From assembly GCA_902651635.1 (NCBI GenBank), contig CACRSC010000008.1:88323-152322 (forward strand): a stretch of DNA of 64,000 nucleotides, in the 5' to 3' direction. The first letter of the stretch is position 1. Each line of letters starts with the position of its first letter. Below are positions 23,693-34,895 of the stretch, in pieces. Position numbers and translations under genes: made by a program. The notes below the pieces were generated by a model. That model had not been told where the DNA came from. It ran no database searches and saw only the letters and a list, made by a program, of their open reading frames with translations. This DNA comes from Mastigamoeba balamuthi (Eukaryota > Evosea > Mastigamoebida > Mastigamoebidae).

Positions 23693-26479
23693 ATGGAGAC
23701 CAACGCGATCGCTACCGCAGGTCCTCGCGACCCCGATGTCATTCCCGGACCCATCATGACCGGCCACGAGGACGCGGTACATTACCCCCTCTTTCGGCAC
23801 CGCTTTTTGGCGCGTCTGGGCAGCAGCAGCACAACAAACGCCGTCTTTTGTTGCTCCGGTTTTTTCCGTTTGCCTTCGCCGGTTTTTTTGACCGCGAGCA
23901 CCGCCTGCAGGTCCTGTGCTGCGCGCTGTCGCCCGACGCGACGACGGTCGTCTCGGGGTCGCGCGACCACGTGGTGAAGATGTGGAACGCGGAGCTCGGC
24001 CGCATCAAGGAGAACCTCAAGGGCCACACGGGCAACGTGGGCCGCGCCTCTCCCACCGCTTCTCGCGGCCGCTCACGGCGGTTCCGTCCGCGTCTTGCGC
24101 GTCGCAGGTCAACTGCTGCGCGTTCAGCCCCGACGGCCAGGTCATCGCCACCGGGTCTGACGACGAGACGCTGCGCCTGTGGCGCCAGGACGGCCCCACC
24201 GCGTCCCTGCAGGGCCACAGCAACTGGGTGCGCTTCCCCCCGCACAGACGCCTGCCGCTCCCTCCCGCGCGTGCCGCTCGGCGCCTGCGCTGTCGCTTGC
24301 GCAAACGAACTCGCATCGGTGTCTGCTGGACGGCTGCGTGCGTGTGCGTGCTGGTAGTGTATCTGCGAAGCTGTGTCGTTTTTGCGGGGCACTTGCACAG
24401 CCCCTGTTTTGTGCTTTGCTCGCGCTTGTCGGGGAGCAATGTACCACCCGCTCCTGCTTGTTCCCACTCGCCGACTATTGTTGCTGTTCCTCTGCTGTCT
24501 CGCAGTTGCTTTTTGTTTCCGTGTTCACTATGTGGGTGGGCACTTGCGCGGACACCACGCATCTTCCCCCCCAAAAAACGGTCGACCGGGGCAGCGCTGA
24601 GGTGGGGGTTGGCGGTGGTCGAGTGCAGGTTGTGTGCTGCGCGTTCAGCCCGGACGGTGCGCGGCTGCTGTCGGGGTCGTTCGACATGACGATGCGGCTC
24701 TGGAGCGTCGCCGACGGGCAGCCGCTGTCGACGATCCGCGGGCACGCCGACACGGTCTGGGGCTGCGCGTGGTCGCCCGATGGCGCGCTCATCGCCAGCG
24801 CCTCGGACGACGAGACGGTGCGCCTGTGGAACTCGTGCGACGGCTCGCAGGCCCGCCTGCTGCGCGGGCACTTCTGCCAGGTCTTCAGCGTCGCCTTCAG
24901 CCCCGACGGCTTCACGCTGGCCTCTGGCGGCAACAACGGCGCGGTCAAGCTGTGGTCGGTGCCCGACGGCAAGGTCCTCTCGACGTTCCAGGCCCACGCC
25001 TGCGCCGTCCGCTGCCTCAGGTTCTCTGCCGACGGCACGATGCTCGTCACGGCCTCGGACGACCGCACCGTCAAGCTCTGGAGCACCATCGACGGCAAGC
25101 TCCTCGCCACGCTCTCGGGCCACGAGCTCGCCGTGCGTGCTGGCAGGGGCCCACCGAGCAGCCTCTTGCTGAGCAGGGACCCCCTCTCTCTCTCCCCTCT
25201 GCTGCGCAGGTGACGGGGTGTGCCCTGTCGGCCGACGGCAAGAAGTTCGTGTCGAGCTCGTACGACTCGACGGTGCGCCTGTGGACGCTCTCGGGCGACG
25301 GCGACGACTCGGTGCTGTCGCGCGCGTGGCAGCGCGGCGTGGTGCTCGAGCGGACCTCGGGCCCGCTGACGGCCGCCGCCTCGTGGAGGTCGACGCTGTG
25401 CGAGATCGCTGCGATCGTCGGCACGCGGTCGGCGCAGTCGGCGGCGATGAACAAGGAGATCGAGGAGCTGCGCTACGGCGCCGGAGCCGCGGCCGTCGAG
25501 AAGCAGCGCCGGCGCGTCGAGGAGCTCGAGCGCGCGCTCGACGAGGAGCGCAAGGTCCTCTCGCAGCTCGAGGAGTCCCACCGCAGGGTGCCTTCCAGGA
25601 ACTCGCAATTCCCGAATTCAGTCTGAATTGCGGTTCCCGCAGGATATGGAGGGCGAGAAGGACCTCGACAGGAAGGTCCAGGCCGCGTCCAAGGCCGCGC
25701 GCGACGCGTCGGAGATGGAGGCCAAGGTCCGCGAGAAGCTGCGCCAGGTCGCCGAGCGCGAGGCGCAGCTGCGCCACGCGCTCTCCTCGCGCGCCGTCGC
25801 GTCGCTCGCGCAGGCCGACGCCTCGGGCCTGCTGCGCGACATCGGCCTCGCCCGGTGCGCCGACGTGCTCGCCGCCAAGGGCCTCGCCGGCCTCTCGTTC
25901 GACGACATGCAGCGCGTGGGCCTCGACTTTGCCGAGCGCAAGAGGCTGCAGAGGGCCGTCGCCCTCGTCGCCGCCTGCGGGCGCCCGCGCCTGACGAGGC
26001 CCGCGGTCGAGCTCGCGGCCGGCGCGGCGCCCGCGGAGCAGCGCCCCAGCGTCCTGTCCGCGGCGTGGACCGCTGCCGAGGTCGCGGCGTGGCTCGAGTC
26101 GTCGGGCGTCGCCCCGGAGGTCCGCGACCAGGTCGCAGCGGCCGGCGTCACGGGCGAGCAGCTGATGCACGTCGAGGACGCGGACCTCGTGGCGTTCAAG
26201 GTCGAGGACGCGGCCGTGAGGCAGAGGGTCGTGCAGCTGGCCTCGGCCCTGCGCGACGCGCACTACGCCGCCGTCTCGCAGGCGTTCGCGGGCGCGCCAG
26301 AGGACGCGTGCCCGCTGACGATGAGGGCCATCGCGGAGCCCGTGCTCGCGTCCGACGGCGTTGTCTACGAGGCGAACGCCATCCGCGCGTGGTTCGCGGC
26401 CAGCAGCGTGTCGCCCGTGACGGGAGCCACTCTCGAGGACAAGACCCTGGTGCCTGCCCAGAAGCTCTCCGCTCTCTAG
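23693..26479 (+). CDS. WD40-coiled coil-SAM-SAM-U-box E3 ubiquitin ligase
   Basis: Six exons, all separated by phase-0 introns: 23693-23776, 23911-24036, 24108-24227, 24629-25132, 25210-25587 and 25643-26479, giving 682 residues. Seven WD40 repeats form one propeller (for example VVSGSRDHVVKMW, IATGSDDETLRLW, VTASDDRTVKLW). A charged coiled coil follows (EKQRRRVEELERALDEERK). Then come two SAM-like domains (LLRDIGLARCADVLAAKGL and WTAAEVAAWLESSGVAPEV) and a C-terminal U-box (CPLTMRAIAEPVLASDGVVY, then SPVTGATLEDKTLVPAQKL). The order resembles animal WDSUB1, but with an added coiled coil and a second SAM domain. The propeller probably recruits substrate, the SAM domains oligomerise, and the U-box binds the E2. 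Intron 3 is the longest clear intron here (401 nt). Confidence 0.92.
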
Positions 26480-26652
26480 AACGGAATACACCCAGGGCGG
26501 GGCAGCTATATGCTCGCCCTGCTCAGCCCAAGCGTGCTGCAGAGACGTTTTTGGTTCCATCTCGCGTGCCGAGAACGGCTTCGGTGTGATGGAGTGATTC
26601 ATCTCGACGCCAGAGATTCAAATGAATCAATTAGCTGTGATTCACACCGCAC

Positions 26653-28302
26653 ATGAGCAGCAGCGAGGGCGAGACAGATCCGCCGGCAGCCAAGGGGGCG
26701 CTCTCCGGCATGGTGTTCTCCGCTGTGGGGCGCCTATCGCGCACGCATGCGCAGATCAGGGACGTGGTGGAGCGCCACGGGGGCCTGGTGGCAGTGGTCC
26801 ACAGTCACGGCGGGCCGCGTGACGCATCTCCTCTGGGGCGACCGCGCAGAGCCCTCCGTCCTCGCCGGAGCCACGGCACGTGCCGCCCGCGAGCCCCTGC
26901 ATGGACAGCGGCCTGTGGCCGTGCGGGAGCAGTTCCTCGAGGCGTGTGTGAGGGCAGGCGCGCTCGTTGCCCTCCCCATCCTTCCACAGCGGCTCTGATG
27001 CTCCCAGCGCAGGCATCAAGGTGGACGAGGCCCCCTACACAGCCGCGGCCACACCCTCCGGCACGGAGAAGAAGCGGCTCGCGATGTCGCCGCCAGACAG
27101 CCGCAGCGCCAAGCGAATCAAGTCGGGCAGAGCGTCAGAAGCGACCAGCAGCGCGCAGGTGACCATCGGGCCCCAGTCCTTGCGCTTCCGGATCGGCGAG
27201 CTGGTGCACGTCATGGGGCTCGACGACACCGTCTCCCAGCACGTCGAAGCCGGCCACTTCTTCTTGAGCAACACCGCCGTGGGTCCGACTGCGGCTCTGA
27301 AGGCAAGCAAGCCCTCAACCGGAGGGGTGGGTGGCACAAGAGGGCTCACCATGTGTACCAGAATCTCTTCGCTCCGGAGGTGCTACCACACCTGCGTTTC
27401 AGGGACAACGCGACGGGCGGCCTCTACTCGTTCGTCATTGCTAAGTTCTGCAGGCCGACGCGATCCTCGGAGCAGTACACCGACCTGTCGCCGCCCTCGA
27501 CCCGGGTTCCCGATGTATACGAGGTTGCAGGAGCCCCGGGCGAGCCTCGGTGGCACCGGCTTCTCCGCGGGGCCCTTGGCAGAGAGCACGCGACGTTCCG
27601 TAGACCGCTGGCTGAAGAACTCGGTGCACTGTGCCTCAGCCTCGAGGAGTTTGCAGTGGTCCGCCTCCTCCCCCAGGCCACAAACACCTTTGAGCAAACA
27701 CCCTAAGTGAACACTCTCGCGTTTCTGTGACGTTGGAGTGTTATGCAAGAACGAGGCCGTGGGCGCTCTCGCCGGTGCAGGTCCTCAAGGGGGTGTACAA
27801 CTTGTACTCGTTCTTCTGGTGCGTCTCCAACTCCAAGGGCAATGAAGTTCGCGTGGTGTATCACGACCTCCACGCTAAGAAGGTTTCTTTACACTTCGAG
27901 CAGTCCTTGCCTGTGTTTCACCACGAATTCTTATAGGTGCTTGTGACGCCTGACGGGACATTCCGCCTTATCGATTTCGGAAACTCGTCCGTCGCATTTA
28001 TGAAGGAATCAGGCGACGTTACTCTTATCAAGAGATACGGTTGTGAGCTATCTCTCCAGTTCCTGTTCGTACCGAAACTGCCTCACATGTTTTTTTATCT
28101 TTAGCCAGCCAAGAGCCACCGAGAGCCCAGCAGCACGTGCTCCTCGAACAGAGAAGACCTCAAGGGCATGGTCTTACATGAAATGCAGAAGCTTATCAAG
28201 GACAGCTCCATCAGCAAAGAGCTGTCTGATGCACTCAAATGGGCTTCAGCCAGAGATCAGCTGAGTGCTCTCAAGAAGTCCTGCCTCGAGCATGACGCAG
28301 GT
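26653..28302 (+). CDS. BRCT-domain protein, gene model uncertain, apparent frameshift
   Basis: The N-terminus contains a BRCT-like domain (GMVFSAVGRLSRTHAQIRD, VVERHGGLVAVVHS), whose second half (RVTHLLWGD ... REQFLEACVRAGALV) lies one base out of frame at about 26811-26816. Later exons supported by good splice sites encode a nuclear-localisation-like stretch (KKRLAMSPPD, SAKRIKSG), then LRFRIGELVHVMGLDD, VYQNLFAPEVLPHLRFRDN, GVYNLYSFFWCVSNSKGNE, LVTPDGTFRLIDFGNSS and LKGMVLHEMQKLIKDS. Introns near 27659-27780, 27883-27936 and 28042-28103 look real. BRCT points to a nuclear DNA-repair or chromatin role, but I do not recognise the rest. It could be a decaying gene, an assembly error, or a gene with an unusual intron. 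Exons may continue beyond 28302 into the AT-richer flank. Confidence 0.45.
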
Positions 28303-29808
28303 ATTGCCATCGTCCCTGACTTCTGGCCATTTCCATAAGAAGCAAAATTTTGTTGCATTGTGAAGGAAGTCTCTGTTAAGCCTGTAGTTACGAGGACAAT
28401 TCACTCCATCAGAACACCCTTTGTCATGGTCATAAACCCCCATAGGCATCACCCACAATCGGTGTAGTAAGAAACATCAGGTCACCAGATCCTTGTTCTT
28501 TTGTTCACCCTAAGTTCCAAAAGGGTCTATGTACAGATACAGTAGAAATCACTAAACTGTCCCCTGTTATCTTTTGATCAAATGAATCCTGAAATGTGTC
28601 AATAAGAAATTTCAACATTCGAATGGCAATCTTATCATGAAGTCTCAATTTTCTGTATTATCTCTTCATGCTAAATATGTCTCTTACAGAAAAGAGAGAT
28701 GGAAGATTTGGTTCCTGTACTTACATCCCAAGGGCCCTCAATGAGTAAAGAAGTGTATTGCACAGTACATGCACTTAATGAAAACCCAGCCAGATACTGT
28801 GGCCACAGCACCACTAACCAAGAGAGCAAGAAGAGCAACTGCAGAGGAAGTGGACAAATGGATTCTATCCAGGACAAAATCCAAGCCACCTCACTCAGCT
28901 GCTGCTCTGCACAGAACTCATCACCTTCAGGTTTCTGTCTGTTCAACTATTTGCTGGTGTGTGCACGCTGCTCAGGCCAAGTTTCAGGCTCCAAGATTTC
29001 GGTCATAAACAAGCTTACATGGATTATACACAGGAATATCTGCTATGAGATTGAAGAGATGTATGGCTTGTGATTAGATAACACTGTGGCTGGGTGGATC
29101 AAGGAAAAGCACTGGCAAGTATATGGCTATCGATTTCTTATCAGGAAGGTGAAGTACCACCAGAAAGGTCCAGGTTTGGGGGTGATTTTCTTCCAAGGAT
29201 TCAGAAAGCTGCATATATTTAAAAGAAACCTGAATTTTGAAAAGATGTATGATATGTATCAGAGAGCACTTCTTTCATCCATCAGACTGATATAAGAAGA
29301 GAATAATACTGAGTGGCTTCTTGCTGAGATCAATGAGAAGTCGATTGTGCTGCCAGTGAAAGGATTATCACATATACATACTCTGCCCTGGCCAGCATGC
29401 AACCCTGATTGTATGATATTGAAAATGTTTGAGCCATTCTGAAGGCTAATGGGTCAAACCCTCGTTCTCTTTCTGCCTTAATTCACTGTATCAGAAATGA
29501 GTGCAGGCAACTCTTAGTGAAGGATGCCTAAAATTGATGAACTCAATCCTCTCACGTTTTCAGGCAGTTATTAAGGAAAAAGGAGATTTTACAATGGCAG
29601 CGGAAAGGGAAACGACGATTTTCGATTTTCGAAGGAGATTTTACAATATACTAAGATCAGTTTTTTTCGGATAAGCTTATTGTAATGGGATAAATGTATA
29701 GTAGACTTGAACATCAATTTTAATAGAGAACAGTTGGTACTGTAACACACTGAGTCCACAGGATTAGAGGACGATGCTAAACAGGCCTTTATGGCGCATG
29801 GCTGCTGA
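28303..29808. other. AT-richer region with no clear gene
   Basis: GC content falls visibly. A possible exon around 28770-28945 (TKRARRATAEEVDKWILSR) follows a good acceptor at about 28690 and might belong to the BRCT gene. The rest shows only short, interrupted frames. Confidence 0.3.
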
Positions 29809-30530
29809 ATGCAGGAAATGATCATACACAGCCTCTGCGGTCCTACAGGAGTCCTCACACCCATCACAGACACGCAGTACATCATCACCATCTGCTGCAG
29901 TGCTCTAGCAATCATCTTCCTCCTTGTCTACCTGCTGGTCCAGCTCTCTGTGCTCTGCATCCTCTCCTTCCTGTCGAGGCAGATCATCTGTGCAGTCACA
30001 GATATGGTATGGCCGCCAGTGCCCACAGCCATTCCATGGCTAATGACGAGCCAATTGATGTGGCAAGTGCAGCGCACAGAGGACCAGATCAAGATATGGG
30101 GCAAGAGCGAGATCCAGAGAGTGGCACGGGCTGTCAAAGAGCTCATATCAGCCCTGGAGTGCCATACAGTACAATGTGAGATCGTCATGTGTTGCATTGC
30201 TGGGTCTCAAAAACAGGTGCAGGCAGACTGAGTTCATCATGCAGAACCCCAAAGAGGTTCTCAGGAGGCTCAGGTCCGGGCATATGGCCAGCCAGACTTT
30301 CCTGGACATCTCTGTCCTCTTTGTGGACATCTGCAACTTCATGCTCTGGTACACTGGTAAGTGGACACGAGCCCGGCAGGTCGTCTGTCTTGGACACCAA
30401 AGAGGATACCAACTACCTCAATGGGCTTACAGCATAGCATGAATGACATCATGCACAAGCACAAGGCCATCAAAGTGATTACCATTGGCAATGCCTACGG
30501 GGATCTTCAACGTCCTTAACGAGATGCTCG
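29809..30530 (+). pseudogene. Decayed membrane-bound class III nucleotide cyclase
   Basis: A hydrophobic segment (ICCSALAIIFLLVYLLVQLS) is followed by a juxtamembrane/HAMP-like stretch (MWQVQRTEDQIKIWGKSEIQ) and, after shifts of frame, by the start of a class III adenylate/guanylate cyclase domain (FLDISVLFVDICNF, the metal-binding strand) and a later strand (KVITIGNAYGD, matching the usual IGDAY motif with Asp changed to Asn). Parts between these motifs are missing or out of frame, and no intact reading frame exists. It therefore looks like a non-functional remnant of a receptor-type cyclase. Confidence 0.72.
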
Positions 30531-31074
30531 TCAACATGCTCCTTGAATGCAGCACTTACGCCATTTGGGTCAGCTGTATTTTGCCTGCCATTCCCATACT
30601 GACAGCGCCGGCCATGCAGAGTGAGCTTGTTGATTACATGAGTGTTCCTGTTTGCTTGATGGATTCAATATCTCTTTAGAGCCAACCGCACAAGAGGAAG
30701 AGTAGGGGCGAGTTCAGCACATTCATTCATAACACCGTTGAAAACTCGCACTGTACGCCTCGGACTGCACCCCATTCGAGGGTGAATGCAAGGCCCCGGA
30801 ATGGAACGAATCCCCCATCCCTTTTACGAGCATGAAGGGCCGGTGGTCAGAGTCGGTCATAGAAGCAACGCAGCACGATAAGAAGAGCACATCAGCAAGT
30901 ATCGAACCCGCTTGTTTGTGTTTTACTTGGATTTAGGTTATAAATGGGAACCATTCTGTCCTTGGCTGATTTGGCTGCTCTGGCAGCTCCCAACATGCAA
31001 GGAAGTTTGGATTTCCCATGGAAGGCCTGGTGTTCTCTCCGGAAAAGACCGTATGTGACTCTCAATGGCTAGTG
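30531..31074. other. Spacer, nothing recognised
   Basis: Short open frames only. This region precedes the 3' end of array copy G. Confidence 0.3.
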
Positions 31075-32294
31075 TTATTGTTGGTGTGATTGCGCTGTCC
31101 CAAGGTCACTGGCGGTCGTGCTCCGCAGGGCGATCAAAGAGGTCAGGCTGCTGCGGTTAAGACCACAGGGAGCCGTCACCTGGGCCACCAGCCCCAGCAT
31201 CCCTCCCGCCACGCACAGAAACCGCGCGATCTCCGCGTCTGTCAGCAGCGCCGACTCCCTCCTGCTGAACCTCGCCACCACAATGATCAGGTCTGCGTTC
31301 ATCCTGTGTCAGCCTGGGCCCGACACCACAGGGGAGAAATGGGGCGATGGGAGATGTCGTCACCTTCGAACTGTGTGAGCTCCTGCGAGAGCAGGTGCGG
31401 CATCCGCGAGAGCTGCAGCTGCAGCGTGCACTTGATGTGGTCGATGAGGTTCCAGAGCGACGGCGCTGCCCGCAGGACCCGCACCACCACCACGGCCGGT
31501 CCCGGCGTCCCCGGCGTGTCTCTGAAGTCAGCAACGACGCTCTCGAGGCTCGCCTCCGGCGCCCAGTCGGGCGACTGCAGCACCGGGGCCGTCCGCGACG
31601 CAGGCGTGGCAGCGGGCACGGGCGAGACGACGGGGTTGGAGCAGCTCCTGCGCGGCACGAAGCGGGCGAGCACCTTGAAGGGCTGGGTGGCGACCTGGAC
31701 GTCGCCGATGAGGGTGGCCAGGCAGACCTGCGATCTCAGGTGCAGGCTGGACGAGCTGCAGCGCGCCTGTACTAGGAACAGCAGCCGCTCGGGGGCGGCG
31801 CTGCCTCTCAGGGCCGCCAGGGTCTCGTCCGTGGGTCCGGCAATGTGCACCGGCTTTCCGCATCGTTCGCACGAGACCTCTGTTGGGATTTCAAGGTCAA
31901 GCTGGTGTCTTTGAGGGCAATTTGCGGGGTAGGGGATATGTACCGTCCAGCCTGCCTGGGTAGCAGGCTCTCACCTTCATGACGGCGACCAAAAGGTCTC
32001 TCGACCCGAGCTGACGTCGGCCAGCCACTGGTGTCCCACGTCCAGCAGCAGCTGATTGAAGTGCGTGGCGGTGGGTGGGCAACGGAGGTCAGCGCGTGCG
32101 GAAGTGAGCGGAAGGGGTGCGCGTCCTCTCACAGTGGAGCTGCGGTGCTTGCAGAGGCGCGTGTCCTGCAGGACCAGCGTCGGCCCTCGGCACGGGTCGG
32201 CCCTCGGGAGAGGATCCAGCAGCTCCGTCTCAGATCTGGGCGACTGGGCACCAGTCGGCGCAACCGTGCAGTGCAGCTGCTCAGCCATTCGCAT
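31075..32294 (-). pseudogene. Array copy G: dispersed, frameshifted family member
   Basis: All four exons can be aligned: 32133-32294, 31975-32051, 31364-31877 and 31075-31292. Exon 1 (MRMAEQLHC, DTRLCKHRSST) and exon 3 (GDVQVATQPFKVLARF, PRRSCSNP) are well kept. Exon 2 is 77 nt instead of 78, because a base is missing in the LADRQL region, which shifts the frame. The last exon lost about 15 bases in the GNLLVQG segment and one base shortly after, giving an unrelated tail. It lies about 11 kb from the main array. Intron 2 has a canonical GT donor. Probably a pseudogene, although exon 3 alone is open. Confidence 0.75.
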
Positions 32295-32299
32295 GAACG

Positions 32300-33946
32300 C
32301 AGGAACGCACAGTCGCCAACCGCGTGAGAGAAAAGTAACAACTGGAAGGCGGTATTGGCGAGTGGTTCGGTTTTTTTTTTGTCGTTCACGGCGAAATTAG
32401 GGGATCGGTGCAACGAGCCATAACGACCGCCCGATCAGCCAACTCGGCACGGGTCTCGCACAGTTGGCTGCGGGCATGCTCGTCATGGCACCTGGCCATT
32501 TCGACTCACTGGAGGCTCGCCAGTGCCAGAGCGCTATGCGAGAGCCCGAAATAGCGTGTCGCGGTCCGTTTTTATTGTAGAAGCGCCGAGCATTTTTTCC
32601 TAATTCTGTGGTACCGATTAGTGCACCTAATTATCACTGTGACGTGTGACCCGCCAAGTTTCCCGAAACGGTCGCATGCTCCTCTCGTGTGCTAAAAATT
32701 AACGAGCAGAATTGAAGCTCTTGTTGTGCCGATAATTGCACCAGGGAATTTCCTTGAACACTAGAACGAGGGAGTGGCAGTGCTCTGTCACTGACAAGAC
32801 GCCAGCTAAAAACGGGCTTTCCTTAAACGCGCCCTCTAAGTCATCATCAACAGATCGGTGATGCCACGTGGCCCGCAGGAGGTGCCTCCAAGAACGATCT
32901 TTCTCTTAAGGATGCTGAATGGGCAGATCCGTGTGAAGGCTGCCCAGATCCCCGCCCCCGTGTCAAAAAGCTGCCCACTCTGAGGTGCCGACGTGTCTGA
33001 TTGGCCTGTGCCATGGAGCACTGAGCACATCGTGCAGTGTAGATGTGGGCAGCGAGGACTTAGGGGTTCGGGGGAGCAGGTGTGCACAGAGTGCCATCTG
33101 GCTAGGGCTTGGCAACTGACTGATTTGATGTGCCCTCGTACATATGAATACTGAATAGTAAGGCAACTCCTAATCCCTGAATGACAGCAGATAATTGTGT
33201 GCTAAATTCTAAACTTTAAGAAGAGGCCATTACCTTCTTAATACCAATTATTAATCTAAAAGATCTCAGCAAGGCCTGTAAAACCTGTGAATTTTTTCTT
33301 TACAACCCCTTATCACCAGTCACACCAATCCAAGGTGCAAGTATATTCCAATCTAAATAATATCTGCTTTCGGGCAATGCCTTATCACTCTGTGTAACAC
33401 CAACCACTCTGCAATCTTTATAGTTCTTGTCAGTCTTCTCAAATGGTCTGATAACTGAAACTACATAATCTCTGCCGCTCTGTAGTCTATACCTGTTACC
33501 TCAACTGGTCGCGGGCCTGCCATCCTCTACCCCCAGTTTGACAACTGTGTGTCCAGCAACAAGAGCAGATTCATGCTGGCCTTGGTTGCCTGTCTCATCC
33601 TCTAAGAATGGTTTAAGAAGGTCCACATCTTCTTTCTCCTGGTTTGACACATCTGTGAAGACATCAATGAGGCATAAGCCAGGTTGGGCACAGGTTTTTT
33701 TTCAAATTGTACACAGCGCACGTACATCACTATTGTGCCCAAGGCTGTTGTATTACTACACTGTTCAAGGACCTCAAAGGGATCAGCTATGGATTGGCAA
33801 AATTGACTATTGTTTGTACTCAACCTGAAAAAATGTGGCATAAGCCTCAATCAGAGCGGGCTCTTCAACAAACCTCTCCTGACTACATTGGGGGCATACC
33901 ATACTGGTCCTCGTTTTCGACCCATCCCCATGAGGGAGGGGCCCAT
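32300..33946. other. Low-GC region with coding relics
   Basis: The first 400 bases continue the conserved 5' flank of copy G. From about 32.7 to 33.9 kb GC content drops. Fragments on both strands, such as QFEKKPVPNLAYASLMSS (minus) near 33650-33720, look coding-like but are interrupted and unrecognised. Confidence 0.3.
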
Positions 33947-34537
33947 TCAGAGCATCAGCAGCTCGTCCAGCTCGTCCTCGATGGCGGCGTCCTCTTTGGC
34001 GCCCTTGAGGCCATCGCCCTCCTGCTGCTGCTGCTGCTGCTGTGCTGTCGCGGGCACTCCCTCGGCCTCGCCATCGCGCCCCCCGTGCACCCCCAGCGCG
34101 CCCTCGGCCGAGGCGGGCGGCTCGTCGAACATGTCCCTGGGCAGCGCCAGCCGCTGCCACACCAGCGCGCCCCCCAGCGCCCGCGCGAGCCCCCGCACGT
34201 CCGCAGGCGCCGCCGCCGCGCTGCCCCCCGCGCTCAGCCACGCCTCCTCCCCCGCCAGCCGCAGCCGCGTCGTCACCGTCCCCGAGGCCGCCGCCGCCCT
34301 CGCCACCAGCTCGGCGAACGCCTGCGCGGCGTCGGCGCCCCCGGAGTCGTCGGCGTCGTCGGCGTCGTCGTCGGGGTCGCCGGCGTAGCGCGAGGCGTTG
34401 GACGGCAGGTCCGGCGCTGCGCGGCGGCCGCGGGGGCGCGCGCGCGAGGCGGCGGAGGCGGCGCCGCGGGACGAGTGGTCACGGCGGCCACGGACGGACT
34501 GCGTGTGCTTGGTCCTCGCCAGCGCCTTGGCGTCCAT
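33947..34537 (-). CDS. Uncharacterised acidic/basic single-exon protein
   Basis: A 196-residue frame with strong GC-rich codon use and no interruption. It starts MDAKALARTKHTQSVRGRR, a basic Arg/Lys-rich segment. An LPSNASRYAGD motif and an acidic Asp run follow, then an Ala-rich helical region (AFAELVARAAAAS), a run of seven Gln, and an acidic end (DELDELLML). The basic head and acidic tail suggest a nuclear or chromatin-associated protein, but no family is recognised. Confidence 0.6.
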   Translation of the reverse strand: MDAKALARTKHTQSVRGRRDHSSRGAASAASRARPRGRRAAPDLPSNASRYAGDPDDDADDADDSGGADAAQAFAELVARAAAASGTVTTRLRLAGEEAWLSAGGSAAAAPADVRGLARALGGALVWQRLALPRDMFDEPPASAEGALGVHGGRDGEAEGVPATAQQQQQQQEGDGLKGAKEDAAIEDELDELLML

Positions 34538-34758
34538 CGTTGCCGGGGGACGGGTGATCAGTAATCGTACGAGTATCAGCGCGTTTTACGACGAATCCGG
34601 AGATGAGATGAGTACAAGCTCGCAAGCTCGCAGTCACAGAGCAAATCACGTACCACGAGGGGGCTGAGAGTAGGAACAAGCCCAGGGCTCAGAGGTGCTT
34701 ACAGTGGCATCCGCACGGGACTTCAGGACGAGAATTTGGGACAGTTTCTAATGTGAAG

Positions 34759-34832
34759 GGTTCGATAGATTAGTTGGTTATATCATACGCCTCACACGCG
34801 TAGGGTCCTGGGTTCGAACCCCAGTCGAACCA
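34759..34832 (+). tRNA. tRNA-Val (anticodon CAC)
   Basis: A full cloverleaf. The acceptor stem GGTTCGA pairs with TCGAACC. The anticodon stem TACGC/GCGTA encloses the loop CTCACAC with anticodon CAC, and the T arm is CTGGG-TTCGAAC-CCCAG. No intron is present. A run of T follows immediately (CATTTTTGG), fitting RNA polymerase III termination. Confidence 0.95.
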
Positions 34833-34895
34833 TTTTTGGTTAACGACGCTTGGTCTCCATGCCAGATGCCCTCAGTGGTTTGTATGCTCACGTCC

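Noticed and set aside
24017-26602. An 861-codon open frame on the minus strand opposite the WD40 gene
   Set aside because: It is antisense to clear WD40, SAM and U-box domains; its composition (Arg/Ala/Gly) is the usual antisense shadow.
33590-33860. Possible transposase fragment
   Set aside because: The coding-like stretches do not show any catalytic motif and are interrupted on both strands.
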